Below are positions 1-7,221 of a DNA stretch of 14,859 bases, one piece after another; position 1 is the first letter of the stretch, and each line of letters begins with the position of its first letter. Location of the stretch: contig JAQUUM010000006.1 in NCBI GenBank assembly GCA_028693885.1, positions 5,175 through 20,033 on the forward strand, given 5' to 3'. Source of the stretch: Bacilli bacterium (GTDB taxonomy: Bacteria; Bacillota_I; Bacilli_A; ML615J-28; CAG-698). Under the pieces are notes generated by a model that saw nothing but the letters and a program-made list of their open reading frames with translations, had not been told where the DNA came from and searched no databases. Position numbers and translations under genes: made by a program.

Positions 1-276
1 TTGACAAATATAACAATTCCAAATGCAGTAACAAAAATAGAAAAAAACGTCTTCGAAAATTGCAGTAATTTAACCAGTATAGTAATACCTGCAACTGTAA
101 CCAGTATAGGAGAGGGGGCATTTAGGGGTTGCGAAAGTTTGACAAATATAACAATTCCAAATGCAGTAACAAAAATAGAAAAAAACGTCTTCGAAAATTG
201 CAGTAATTTAACCAGTATAGTAATACCTGCAACTGTAACCAGTATAGGAGAGGGGGCATTTAGGGTTTGCGTAAGT
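1..276 (+). repeat. Tandem duplication, two 138-bp units within the LRR gene
   Basis: Bases 1-138 and 139-276 are directly repeated and differ at only two positions near the end of the unit (ggt tgc gaa versus gtt tgc gta). Each unit encodes two 23-residue leucine-rich repeats. A 69-bp half unit beginning at 277, and a further related unit from 346, continue the same period with more divergence. The copy may continue upstream of the window. The near-identity points to recent unequal recombination or slippage. Confidence 0.93.
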
Positions 277-1134
277 TTGACAAATGTAAAAATGTCAAAT
301 AATTTAACCAGTATAGGAGAGGGAGCATTTAGGAGTTGCGTAAGTTTGACAAATATAACAATTCCAAATGCAGTAACAAAAATAGAAGCAAAAGTTTTTG
401 AAAATTGTTTAGCTTTAACAAATGTGGTTATGCCTAATAGCGTAACAAGTATAGAAAATTCTGCATTTAATAATTGTAAAAGTTTAGTAGGTATAACATT
501 ATCAACAGGGTTAATAAACATAGGTGAAGCTGTATTTGAAAATTGCACAAGTTTGAAAAACATTGCAATTCCTGCTAGTGTAACAAATATTGGGGATAGA
601 GTTTTTCGCAATTGTACAAGTTTAGTAAATATAGCAATTCCAGATGGTGTGACTGAAATAGGAATTGAAGTTTTTTCAAATTGCGAAAGTTTGACAAACG
701 TTGTACTGTCAAATAATATAACAAGTATAGGCGGATGGACTTTTTTTAATGCAAGTAATCTAACAAATATAACTTTACCAAGTAGTCTAAAAAGTATAGG
801 TGATTTAGCTTTTGCGCGTTGTACGGGATTAACAAGCATTATTATCCCAAATAGTGTTATTAGTATTGGAAATAGTGCTTTTAGTAAATGTACAAATTTA
901 GCTAGTGTAACAATTTCTTCAAATATTGTTAGTATAGGGGCACATGCTTTTTCAGAATGTAGTAGCTTAACCAGTATAGTAATACCTAGTAGTACAATAT
1001 ATATGGGGAAGTCTGTTTTTATCATATGTTATGATCTAATAATTTATTCGGAGACAATTCGAAAGCCAGATGGTTGGGATGAGGATTGGGTAGGTGGTAA
1101 AAACACAGTAATATGGGGATATGGAAAAGACTGA
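1..1134 (+). CDS. BspA-like leucine-rich-repeat (LRR_5) surface protein, 5'-truncated by the window edge
   Basis: The reading frame is open from base 1. The TTG there is a leucine codon inside a repeat (context S-L-T-N-I), not a start, so the true start lies upstream. The 377 visible residues are almost entirely 23-residue repeats of the type V-T-x-I-G-x-x-A-F-x-x-C-x-S-L-T-x-I-x-I-P, which is the LRR_5/BspA (TpLRR) family. Such proteins are usually exposed at the cell surface and bind host or neighbouring-cell proteins; that role here is inferred. The last ~30 residues leave the repeat and form a cap with W-D-E-D-W and V-I-W-G-Y, also found twice in the convergent lipoprotein. The first two 138-bp units are almost identical, showing recent duplication. 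No signal peptide or anchor is visible because the N-terminus is missing. The stop is TGA at 1132-1134. Confidence 0.9.
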   Translation: MTNITIPNAVTKIEKNVFENCSNLTSIVIPATVTSIGEGAFRGCESLTNITIPNAVTKIEKNVFENCSNLTSIVIPATVTSIGEGAFRVCVSLTNVKMSNNLTSIGEGAFRSCVSLTNITIPNAVTKIEAKVFENCLALTNVVMPNSVTSIENSAFNNCKSLVGITLSTGLINIGEAVFENCTSLKNIAIPASVTNIGDRVFRNCTSLVNIAIPDGVTEIGIEVFSNCESLTNVVLSNNITSIGGWTFFNASNLTNITLPSSLKSIGDLAFARCTGLTSIIIPNSVISIGNSAFSKCTNLASVTISSNIVSIGAHAFSECSSLTSIVIPSSTIYMGKSVFIICYDLIIYSETIRKPDGWDEDWVGGKNTVIWGYGKD

Positions 1135-1168
1135 TTAAACAAATATCAAAAATTTTACATAATCATCA

Positions 1169-1200
1169 AAAAAACACATTAGATTTCTAATGTGTTTTTT
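1169..1200. terminator. Bidirectional rho-independent terminator between convergent genes
   Basis: The two arms, 1169-1183 and 1186-1200, are perfect reverse complements (core CACATTAGA / TCTAATGTG). A run of A on the left and a run of T on the right give a U-tract in either direction. The hairpin lies between the stop of the LRR gene (1134) and the stop of the minus-strand lipoprotein gene (1211), so it can serve both. Confidence 0.9.
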
Positions 1201-1210
1201 AATAAACTGT

Positions 1211-3058
1211 TTATCTAATATAACCCCATATTACTGGCCTATTATCTGGGTTCCATTGTGAATCCCAAGTAATAGGTTGAGAAGAAAATTCAGCATAAAT
1301 AACTAACATATTTGTACCTCTAAAAGCATTCTGACCAATGCTTGTTACAGAACTAGGTATTATAATAGAAGATAAATTATTAGCTTGGTAAAAAGCTTTT
1401 TGGCCAATGCTTATTAGTTGACTATCTCCAATAAAGGAAAGACCGATTAAACTACTAGCATTTAGAAAACAGTTTTCTCCAATATGTTTTATTGAACTAG
1501 GTATTGTAATATTTTTTATTCGAATATTATTATAAAAAGCATTACACAATATTTCAACAACACTACAATTTTCAACAGTACCTAAGATAATGATACTTGA
1601 GTCTACTGCATCATTGTCTTGACCTAGCACATAAGCAAAACCATTATTAGAAATGGCGTATTTAACAGAATTTCTTATGACAGTTTTTGAATAACCCCAT
1701 ATTACTGGTCTATCACTTGAGTTCCAGGCATTATTCCAAAATACTGGTTTAGAAGAAGCTTCAGCAAAAATAATTAAAGAACTAGCATTTAAAAAAGCAT
1801 CCTTGCCAATACTTGTTACAGCATTAGGAATTAAAACGGTTTTTAAATATGTTACATCTTTAAATTGTTCCGCAATTATTTTAGTTGTATCACTTGCTAA
1901 TATTAATATTGCGTCTTTAAAATCGCTTTTTAAGAATTTTGTATTAATTGTATTTCCCCCAGTAGCAAATCTTACTGTTTCAAGTTTGCTAGGTATATAA
2001 TTAACACTATTTCCAAAGTAATATTTTAGTTCATAATTTGCTTCACTTGATAATACAATGTTTTTTAAAGCATAACAGCCTCTTAATACTGAAAACCCAA
2101 AAGTAGTTGTTTCATTTGGAAATTCAATGCTTTCTAAATTATCTACAAAATTAAATGCTTGATTATCTACAAATCTAACAAACTTTCCAATTTTAACAGA
2201 TATTAAAGTTGTATTGTTTTGAAAAGCATTTTTCTCAATTGAAACAACTGGCAAACCTTCAATTGTATTAGGAACAATAAGATACGTACTCGTTCCGCTA
2301 TAACTTTTTATAGATACTTCGCTATTATCTATGGTGAAAAGAAAACCATTCGATAAACCTTCCCAAACAGCGGTTAGTGTAACGTTGTTCTTGATTAAAT
2401 AGTCGCCTTTAGTATATAAGTTAGTATTATCTCTCCAACCTAAAAATGTGTATCCTGATTTTGTGGGAATAGGCAATTCAATTTTGCTTAAATATTCCCC
2501 TTGGGATATAGGTAAGTTAGACGTTATTACGCAATCAAATTCTACAGTGTATATAGACTTAGTCCATTTTGCGAAAAGACTAATATTTCCAAAAGATCCT
2601 TCTGGAATACTAGTTACAATATCACCAGAGAGTCCGGGATTGGTATACCATCCTAAAAAATCATAATTAACCTTGGTGGGAGTGTAAAGATCAACCGAAG
2701 TTGTTATATTATAATAAATAATGTTATTAGGAAAGTTAACTACATCATCTAAATAAAACTTAATACTATAATTGTTAGGTTGCCACTTAGCATAGACAGT
2801 AATATTTTTCTTAGGCATATTTGAAAAGTCAAATCTTTCGGTTAACTGTTTATCCCTACACCAATATACGAAGGAATAACCATCATTAATTGGAGGTGCA
2901 GGTGGAAGAATAGATAATTCATAATCTTTTTTTATAACACTATTTCCTGTATCATTATTATTTACCATCGTAATAAGATATTGTTTTTCGCCATTACAAC
3001 CGGTTAAGACTAACATCAAAAAAAACAAATATATAAAAACAACAAAAGTCCTTTTCAT
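1211..3058 (-). CDS. Surface lipoprotein with InlB/Flg_new repeats and BspA-type LRR_5 repeats
   Basis: The 615-residue protein starts with a lipoprotein signal peptide: K-R, a hydrophobic stretch, then lipobox L-T-G-C with lipidated Cys21. Residues ~27-232 hold three InlB B-repeat/Flg_new (Listeria-Bacteroides) modules, each with a G-Y-x-F-x-x-W or G-W core and ending in A-K-W or A-V-W. Residues ~235-600 contain LRR_5/BspA repeats (S-I-G-x-x-A-F motifs). Two cap modules with a W-(3)-W-N core and R-P-V-I-W-G-Y, at about 445-465 and at the very C-terminus, match the cap of the convergent LRR gene. The protein is probably anchored on the outer face of the membrane and adhesive; the ligand is unknown. 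A GAGGAG Shine-Dalgarno lies about 12 nt upstream of the ATG (minus strand, 3071-3077), with a weaker AAGG closer. Confidence 0.93.
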   Translation of the reverse strand: MKRTFVVFIYLFFLMLVLTGCNGEKQYLITMVNNNDTGNSVIKKDYELSILPPAPPINDGYSFVYWCRDKQLTERFDFSNMPKKNITVYAKWQPNNYSIKFYLDDVVNFPNNIIYYNITTSVDLYTPTKVNYDFLGWYTNPGLSGDIVTSIPEGSFGNISLFAKWTKSIYTVEFDCVITSNLPISQGEYLSKIELPIPTKSGYTFLGWRDNTNLYTKGDYLIKNNVTLTAVWEGLSNGFLFTIDNSEVSIKSYSGTSTYLIVPNTIEGLPVVSIEKNAFQNNTTLISVKIGKFVRFVDNQAFNFVDNLESIEFPNETTTFGFSVLRGCYALKNIVLSSEANYELKYYFGNSVNYIPSKLETVRFATGGNTINTKFLKSDFKDAILILASDTTKIIAEQFKDVTYLKTVLIPNAVTSIGKDAFLNASSLIIFAEASSKPVFWNNAWNSSDRPVIWGYSKTVIRNSVKYAISNNGFAYVLGQDNDAVDSSIIILGTVENCSVVEILCNAFYNNIRIKNITIPSSIKHIGENCFLNASSLIGLSFIGDSQLISIGQKAFYQANNLSSIIIPSSVTSIGQNAFRGTNMLVIYAEFSSQPITWDSQWNPDNRPVIWGYIR

Positions 3059-3265
3059 TTCCTTCTAACATCTCCTCTTTTTCTTATTGATTAAGAATCC
3101 AACATAAAAAATAAAACTCACTTATTTCTAAGAGAGTTATCTTGTATAATATGGTAACTCAAAAATAAACTATAATTAATCTCGAAGTATAGTTTTTAAC
3201 AATTGTATTATACTATATTTTCCTTTAATTATAAACTCTTTTTTTATTCACCATACATTTAAATT
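3059..3265 (-). promoter_or_regulatory. Intergenic region: possible mntP-end hairpin and candidate promoter for the lipoprotein gene
   Basis: On the minus strand a TATAAT lies at 3207-3212 with only a weak TTTATA-like -35 about 17 nt upstream, giving a leader of about 140 nt. An imperfect hairpin with 8-bp arms (3167-3174 / 3188-3195, 13-nt loop), followed on the minus strand by ATTTTT, could be the terminator of lysS-mntP or a leader structure. A second inverted repeat, GAGTTA / TAACTC, spans about 3134-3160. Promoter and terminator assignments conflict and neither is strong. Confidence 0.3.
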
Positions 3266-3796
3266 TTAAAATAAATTAGTAATTCCTAAAACTATAAAAA
3301 CAATTCCGGCAATATAGTCTAAGTTAAAATGTATTTTTTTTACAATTTTTTTTCCGATTAGAATTGCTATAAGTGTAATAGAAGCACTAGTTATACCAAA
3401 AATTATACTTGGGATAAAGATGTTATTTGTTGTGAAAGAAAGAGAAATTCCTACTAAGAAACTATCAACACTAACACCTACTGCTAACAATATTAAACTT
3501 AATATTTTTATAATAGGTTTATTGATACATTCTTTCTTTTTAAAGAAAGCCATTAATGCAAGAACGAAAAAGATAATAGTTGAAAATATTTTGCCTAATA
3601 AATCAAGTTCAATTGAAAGTGATTTAATAATGTAAAAACTTAGGATTGGAAATGCAATATGTAATAGCCCAATTGATAAAGGCGCGATGAAGTAAAAACT
3701 TTTCTTTTTTTCTTCTAAACAAGCAAAAGATAAAAAGGCTGCAAAAGCATCAACGCTTAGTGCTAGGGCAATTGCAAAGTAGGTAACATAAAGCAT
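3266..3796 (-). CDS. mntP: Manganese efflux pump, MntP family
   Basis: The 176-residue protein is nearly all hydrophobic, with about six membrane segments in two homologous halves, and is close to the usual ~185-190 residues of MntP. Each half carries the family's acidic signature within the membrane: L-S-V-D-A-F with Asp16, and V-S-V-D-S-F with Asp111. The Asp residues are part of the known ion pathway of MntP. It probably exports Mn(II) from the cytoplasm. Its ATG overlaps the lysS stop by one base (TAATG at 3794-3798), and a GAGGAA site lies just upstream inside lysS, so the two are translationally coupled. No yybP-ykoY manganese riboswitch can precede it because its 5' region is lysS coding sequence. 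Confidence 0.9.
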   Translation of the reverse strand: MLYVTYFAIALALSVDAFAAFLSFACLEEKKKSFYFIAPLSIGLLHIAFPILSFYIIKSLSIELDLLGKIFSTIIFFVLALMAFFKKKECINKPIIKILSLILLAVGVSVDSFLVGISLSFTTNNIFIPSIIFGITSASITLIAILIGKKIVKKIHFNLDYIAGIVFIVLGITNLF

Positions 3797-5283
3797 TATT
3801 TATTCCTCATATGAGGGAACAATAAGACATCTCTTATGCTATCGACTTCTAATAAAAGCATTACAACTCTATCAATACCAATTCCAAGTCCACCAGTTGG
3901 TGGCATTCCATATTCTAATGCTTCAAGATAATCCTCATCTAACTCAGTTGCTTCTTCATTACCTAAGTCTTTTTCTTTTAGTTGAGATAAAAATCTTTCT
4001 CTTTGATCAAGTGGATCGTTTAATTCGCTAAAAGCATTAGCATATTCTTTTTTATTAATAAATAATTCAAATCTTTTTGTAAAGCGTTCATCTGTTGGAT
4101 CTTTTTTAGCCAAAGGTGATATTTCAAGTGGATGCCCATATACAAAGGTTGGTTGAATTAAAGTTTCTTCAACATATTTTTCAAAAAAAGCATTAACAAT
4201 ATGACCTAATGTTTGTTTATGTTTTTCTAAAGTTAAGCCATCTTTTAAAGCTATATCAAGGGCTTCTTTATCTGATGCTACTTTGAAAAAGTCAATTTTA
4301 GTAATTTCTTTAATAGCATCTACCATATGAATTCTTTTAAATGGAAGACCAAGATTAATTTCATTTCCTTGGTAAGATATAGTAGTTTTATCTAAAACTT
4401 TATTTGAGACTTCTTTAAAACAATTTTCAATTAAATCCATCATACCTTCCATATCAGAATATGCAAGGTAAGCTTCGATTGTTGTAAACTCAGGATTATG
4501 AGTTGAATCCATACCTTCGTTTCTAAATAAACGTCCGATTTCATAAACTGCTTCCATTCCACCAACAATTAAGCGTTTTAAAGGAAGCTCTGTTGCGATT
4601 CTTAAATAGAAGTTCATATCAAGAGCGTTGTGTTTTGTAATGAAAGGTCTTGCGTTAGCTCCACCTAAAATAGGATGCAATATTGGAGTTTCTACTTCAA
4701 CAAAACCTAAATTATCAAAATAGTTTTGAAAAGCTCTGATAATTTTTGGACGCATGAAAGCGATTCTTTTAGATTCTTCGTTAACGATTAAGTCTACATA
4801 TCTATGACGTCTTGCTTCTTCTTTATCTTGTAGACCGTGGAATTTTTCAGGCAATGGACGAAGTGCTTTTGAAAGATGCGTAAAACTGTTTGCTTTAACT
4901 GTAATTTCACCCATATCAGTTCTAATTACTTTTCCCTTAACTCCGATGATATCGCCGATATCACTTTTACTGCAGATTTCATATTCAGATTCTGTTACCA
5001 TATCGCGTCTAATATATAGTTGAAGTTGTCCGTATTTATCTTGAATATGCATAAAGGCAACTTTTCCTTTGCCTCGTTTTGTCATAATTCTTCCAGCTAC
5101 AATTACTTCCTTATCTAAGGCTTCTAAAGCTTCTTTAGAGTGCTCTTTATAAGTTTCGTGTAATTCTTTTGAATTACTAGTTCGTTTAAAACTTGAACCA
5201 AAAGGATCAACTCCTAATTCTTTTAATTCTTGCATTTTAGCTCTACGAACTAATTCTTGATCTGTTAGATTGTTGTCAAACAT
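3796..5283 (-). CDS. lysS: Lysyl-tRNA synthetase, class II
   Basis: It charges tRNA-Lys with lysine in the cytoplasm. Visible parts: an N-terminal OB-fold anticodon-binding domain ([19 protein letters not shown]), then the class II catalytic core with motif 1 (F-V-E-V-E-T-P-I-L), motif 2 ([15 protein letters not shown]) and motif 3 ([12 protein letters not shown]). The ATG at 5281-5283 is chosen because a strong AGAGGTG Shine-Dalgarno sits 7 nt upstream (core 5291-5295); the frame extends to a TTG at 5305-5307, but that would put the Shine-Dalgarno inside the gene. This gives 495 residues, the usual length. mntP follows with a one-base overlap. No T-box leader is present: the -10 box is only about 30 nt from the start codon. 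Confidence 0.97.
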   Translation of the reverse strand: MFDNNLTDQELVRRAKMQELKELGVDPFGSSFKRTSNSKELHETYKEHSKEALEALDKEVIVAGRIMTKRGKGKVAFMHIQDKYGQLQLYIRRDMVTESEYEICSKSDIGDIIGVKGKVIRTDMGEITVKANSFTHLSKALRPLPEKFHGLQDKEEARRHRYVDLIVNEESKRIAFMRPKIIRAFQNYFDNLGFVEVETPILHPILGGANARPFITKHNALDMNFYLRIATELPLKRLIVGGMEAVYEIGRLFRNEGMDSTHNPEFTTIEAYLAYSDMEGMMDLIENCFKEVSNKVLDKTTISYQGNEINLGLPFKRIHMVDAIKEITKIDFFKVASDKEALDIALKDGLTLEKHKQTLGHIVNAFFEKYVEETLIQPTFVYGHPLEISPLAKKDPTDERFTKRFELFINKKEYANAFSELNDPLDQRERFLSQLKEKDLGNEEATELDEDYLEALEYGMPPTGGLGIGIDRVVMLLLEVDSIRDVLLFPHMRNK

Positions 5284-5310
5284 TTTATTCACCTCTTGTA
5301 TATACAAAAT

Positions 5311-5375
5311 GTATTATAACACATTAAAATAAAAAAATAAAATGTTTTAAACATAAATCTTATGTGTTATAATAC
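5311..5375. promoter_or_regulatory. Divergent promoters set in a 14-bp inverted repeat (lysS / 5408 operon)
   Basis: A TATAAT with an upstream TGT (extended -10) occurs on the minus strand at 5313-5318 facing lysS, and another on the plus strand at 5368-5373 facing the membrane-protein gene. Both lie in a perfect inverted repeat: 5311-5324 (GTATTATAACACAT) and 5362-5375 (ATGTGTTATAATAC), separated by 37 bp. The -35 regions are poor, so the extended -10 probably carries recognition. The symmetry may simply reflect two copies of a consensus promoter or may also bind a regulator. Confidence 0.7.
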
Positions 5376-5407
5376 AAAAAGAAGATTTGATTATGGAGAT
5401 TTATAAA

Positions 5408-5941
5408 ATGGAGTTTTTATATATATTTTTAGGAATAATGGTTGTAATAATAATTATTGAATTTGGCGTAAAGCCAGTTGTTAAGAATAAAGAGATAACT
5501 GCTTTGTTGAATGAGATTTCTTTAATTCATAATCTACAGGTAAAAAAAGTAAAACATAATGATTATCATTATATTTTAGAAGATGATGATAATATATATT
5601 ATATTCGAGTTTTAGAAGTTAGTAGTCCAGCTTGTGTTACAGTTAATTGTAAAACTACTTGGAGTTTGACTTGGGGTGGAGCTAAAAATAATCCTGGTAA
5701 AAGATATCCAAATCAACGTTATGTTAATGAGTTGATTGAGTTTTTAAAAGATGAGTATCAAAGTAGTAAAAAAATAGTAAAAATAGTTTTAATATATAAA
5801 GAATGTGAGAAAATTTTAAAATATATTAATGAAAGCGAATTAAAAGAAGTAACTATTAAAGAAGACGCATACGGAATTAAAGCTCTTAACTATATAAATT
5901 TTAAAGAAAGTTTTGAGGAACTAAAAAAAGGAGTGAAATAA
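5408..5941 (+). CDS. Membrane-anchored protein of unknown function
   Basis: I do not recognise a family. From the ATG at 5408 the protein is about 177 residues. It begins with a very hydrophobic segment (F-L-Y-I-F-L-G-I-M-V-V-I-I-I-I) followed by a soluble region with K-rich and D-rich patches and a conserved-looking core T-W-S-L-T-W-G-G-A-K-N-N-P-G-K-R-Y. This suggests a single N-terminal membrane anchor. The 5408 start is favoured by GGAG at 5395-5398, 9 nt upstream; an in-frame ATG at 5393 (GAAG 8 nt upstream) is the alternative. Its TAA overlaps the next ATG by one base (TAATG at 5939-5943), so it is coupled to the metal-binding lipoprotein gene and may act with it; that functional link is only inferred. 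Confidence 0.75.
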   Translation: MEFLYIFLGIMVVIIIIEFGVKPVVKNKEITALLNEISLIHNLQVKKVKHNDYHYILEDDDNIYYIRVLEVSSPACVTVNCKTTWSLTWGGAKNNPGKRYPNQRYVNELIEFLKDEYQSSKKIVKIVLIYKECEKILKYINESELKEVTIKEDAYGIKALNYINFKESFEELKKGVK

Positions 5942-6867
5942 TGAAAAAATTAATTTTAATTATTATTAGTTTTTTATTAGTAACTAGTCTTTTAGGTTGT
6001 GATAAAAGCCAAAAAGCAGACATTTATACTTCGGTGTATCCAATTCAGTTTTTGGTTGAAACTGTAGCAGGAGATGAATATATAGTAAAGTCAGTTTATT
6101 CTAAAGGTCAAGAAATTCATGGCTTTGAACCAACCGCTAGGTTGATTGAATATATGTCTGATGCTCAAGCAATATTTTATATAGGAGCAGGACTTGAAAC
6201 TTTTATTGAAACTAATGAAGAATCAATATTTAAAGATAGCAATTTAATTTGTTTATCTAATAGTCTTAATTTAGTAGAAACTGATGGTTCTTGTGGAGAC
6301 GAGGAACATGATCATCATTATCTATACGATGTACATGTTTGGCTCGATCCTTCAAGAATGCTTTTGATGCTTGATGTTATAGTAGAAAATTTAAGTTTAT
6401 TAAATCCAGATAAAGCTAGTATATTTGAAGCTAATGCTAGTAGTTTGTCGGTTGACTTAGCCGACTTACACCGTGATTTTAATTTAGCGGTTCAAGATGT
6501 TCCGCTTGAAAATAGATACATCATGGTAGACCATGATGCATATGTTTATTGGGAAGATACATATGGAGTAAAAAGAATTAGATTAAGAAGTGATAATGAT
6601 TCATGTGAGGTTCCAAGTAATCAAATGCAAGAGAAGATTAACCAAGCTAATGCTTTAGGGATAAAGCATGTAGTGGTTACTAAGAATGAAGCTGAATGTA
6701 GTAATATTTCAATTTATGTTACAGGTATTAGTGGTGAGAGAGTCTATATGCATAATCTAGGATCTCTTACGGATGAAGAAATTGAAAATGAAGAAAACTA
6801 TATTACTTTAATGCGCCAAAACCTTTTGATACTACAACAAATATTGCCTAATACTAATCCTTCATAA
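5941..6867 (+). CDS. ZnuA/TroA-type metal ABC transporter substrate-binding lipoprotein (orphan)
   Basis: The 308-residue protein has a lipoprotein signal ending in S-L-L-G-C (Cys20). Family marks of cluster A-I (zinc/manganese) binding proteins are His60 in E-I-H-G-F-E-P-T-A, a short histidine-rich loop (H-D-H-H, 123-126), His132 in D-V-H-V-W-L-D-P, and His198 in D-H-D-A-Y-V-Y-W. It should capture Zn(II) or Mn(II) outside the membrane for an ABC importer; the histidine-rich loop favours zinc. No permease or ATPase gene is adjacent, so its partners are encoded elsewhere or it acts alone. It starts by one-base overlap with the preceding gene, with a strong AAGGAGTG site. The acidic fourth ligand seen in characterised homologues could not be placed with confidence. 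A terminator hairpin overlaps its stop codon. Confidence 0.88.
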   Translation: MKKLILIIISFLLVTSLLGCDKSQKADIYTSVYPIQFLVETVAGDEYIVKSVYSKGQEIHGFEPTARLIEYMSDAQAIFYIGAGLETFIETNEESIFKDSNLICLSNSLNLVETDGSCGDEEHDHHYLYDVHVWLDPSRMLLMLDVIVENLSLLNPDKASIFEANASSLSVDLADLHRDFNLAVQDVPLENRYIMVDHDAYVYWEDTYGVKRIRLRSDNDSCEVPSNQMQEKINQANALGIKHVVVTKNEAECSNISIYVTGISGERVYMHNLGSLTDEEIENEENYITLMRQNLLILQQILPNTNPS

Positions 6868-6887
6868 CAAAGGATTAGTATTTTTAT
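6850..6887 (+). terminator. Rho-independent terminator overlapping the stop codon of the metal-binding gene
   Basis: Arms 6850-6862 and 6870-6882 are perfect reverse complements (AATACTAATCCTT / AAGGATTAGTATT) with a 7-nt loop, followed by a T-run. The left arm encodes the last residues and the loop contains the TAA at 6865-6867. Confidence 0.9.
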
Positions 6888-6898
6888 CAATAAAAGTG

Positions 6899-6927
6899 TT
6901 GCAATCCTTTTAGTTTTATAGTAAAAT
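6899..6927 (+). promoter_or_regulatory. Promoter of the tRNA-Tyr/tRNA-Gln unit
   Basis: TTGCAA (6899-6904) is followed after 17 nt by TAAAAT (6922-6927), placing transcription start roughly a dozen bases before the tRNA-Tyr gene. It lies just after the preceding terminator. Confidence 0.65.
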
Positions 6928-6945
6928 GTTATAGCAGTTTGAAAT

Positions 6946-7030
6946 GGTGGGGTAGCGAAGTGGCTAAACGCGGTGGACTGTAAATCCACTCTCTCCGAGT
7001 TCGGTGGTTCGAATCCACTCCCCACCACCA
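6946..7030 (+). tRNA. tRNA-Tyr (anticodon GTA)
   Basis: The 7-bp acceptor stem GGTGGGG / CCCCACC closes the molecule. The anticodon loop CTGTAAA sits between TGGA and TCCA, giving GTA. The long variable arm of a class II tRNA and the T-loop TTCGAAT are present. The 3' CCA is encoded (7028-7030). Confidence 0.97.
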
Positions 7031-7042
7031 TTCTTTTATAGT

Positions 7043-7117
7043 AGGGCCATAGCCAAGTGGTAAGGCAACGGACTTTGACTCCGTCATTCGATTGTTCAAA
7101 TCAATCTGGCCCTGCCA
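7043..7117 (+). tRNA. tRNA-Gln (anticodon TTG)
   Basis: Acceptor arms are AGGGCCA (7043-7049) and TGGCCCT (7107-7113), followed by G and an encoded CCA. The anticodon loop CTTTGAC gives TTG, reading CAA and probably CAG by wobble. It lies 12 bp after tRNA-Tyr and is presumably co-transcribed with it. Confidence 0.96.
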
Positions 7118-7127
7118 TATTTAAAAT

Positions 7128-7162
7128 AAACACCTAATTATTTTAGGTGTTTTATTATTTAC
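7128..7162 (+). terminator. Terminator of the tRNA-Tyr/tRNA-Gln unit
   Basis: Perfect 10-bp arms AAACACCTAA (7128-7137) and TTAGGTGTTT (7143-7152) with a 5-nt loop, followed by TTATTATTT. Confidence 0.87.
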
Positions 7163-7165
7163 GAA

Positions 7166-7194
7166 TTGAAATAGTTAAATAGATATGTTATAAT
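7166..7194 (+). promoter_or_regulatory. Sigma-A promoter of the ABC transporter gene
   Basis: TTGAAA (7166-7171) and TATAAT (7189-7194) are separated by exactly 17 nt, and TGT precedes the -10 box (extended -10). This is the best promoter in the window and gives a leader of about 20 nt. Confidence 0.85.
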
Positions 7195-7221
7195 TCTTAA
7201 TGGTTTGATTAGGAGATAAAA

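Noticed and set aside
1803..2666. Plus-strand open frames at 1803-2000 and 2448-2666
   Set aside because: They are antisense shadows of the repeat-rich minus-strand lipoprotein, with no ribosome-binding site or family resemblance.
3059..3265. yybP-ykoY manganese riboswitch linked to mntP
   Set aside because: This gap is downstream of mntP, not upstream; the mntP 5' side is lysS coding sequence.
5284..5307. TTG start giving eight extra residues to LysS
   Set aside because: A strong AGAGGTG site lies inside this stretch and is correctly spaced for the ATG at 5281-5283.
5284..5386. T-box or other leader riboswitch for lysS
   Set aside because: The -10 box is about 30 nt from the start codon, leaving no room for a structured leader.
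6798..7031. Minus-strand open frame of 77 codons
   Set aside because: It covers the tRNA-Tyr gene and the terminator and 3' end of the metal-binding gene; its product is the antisense reading of a tRNA.
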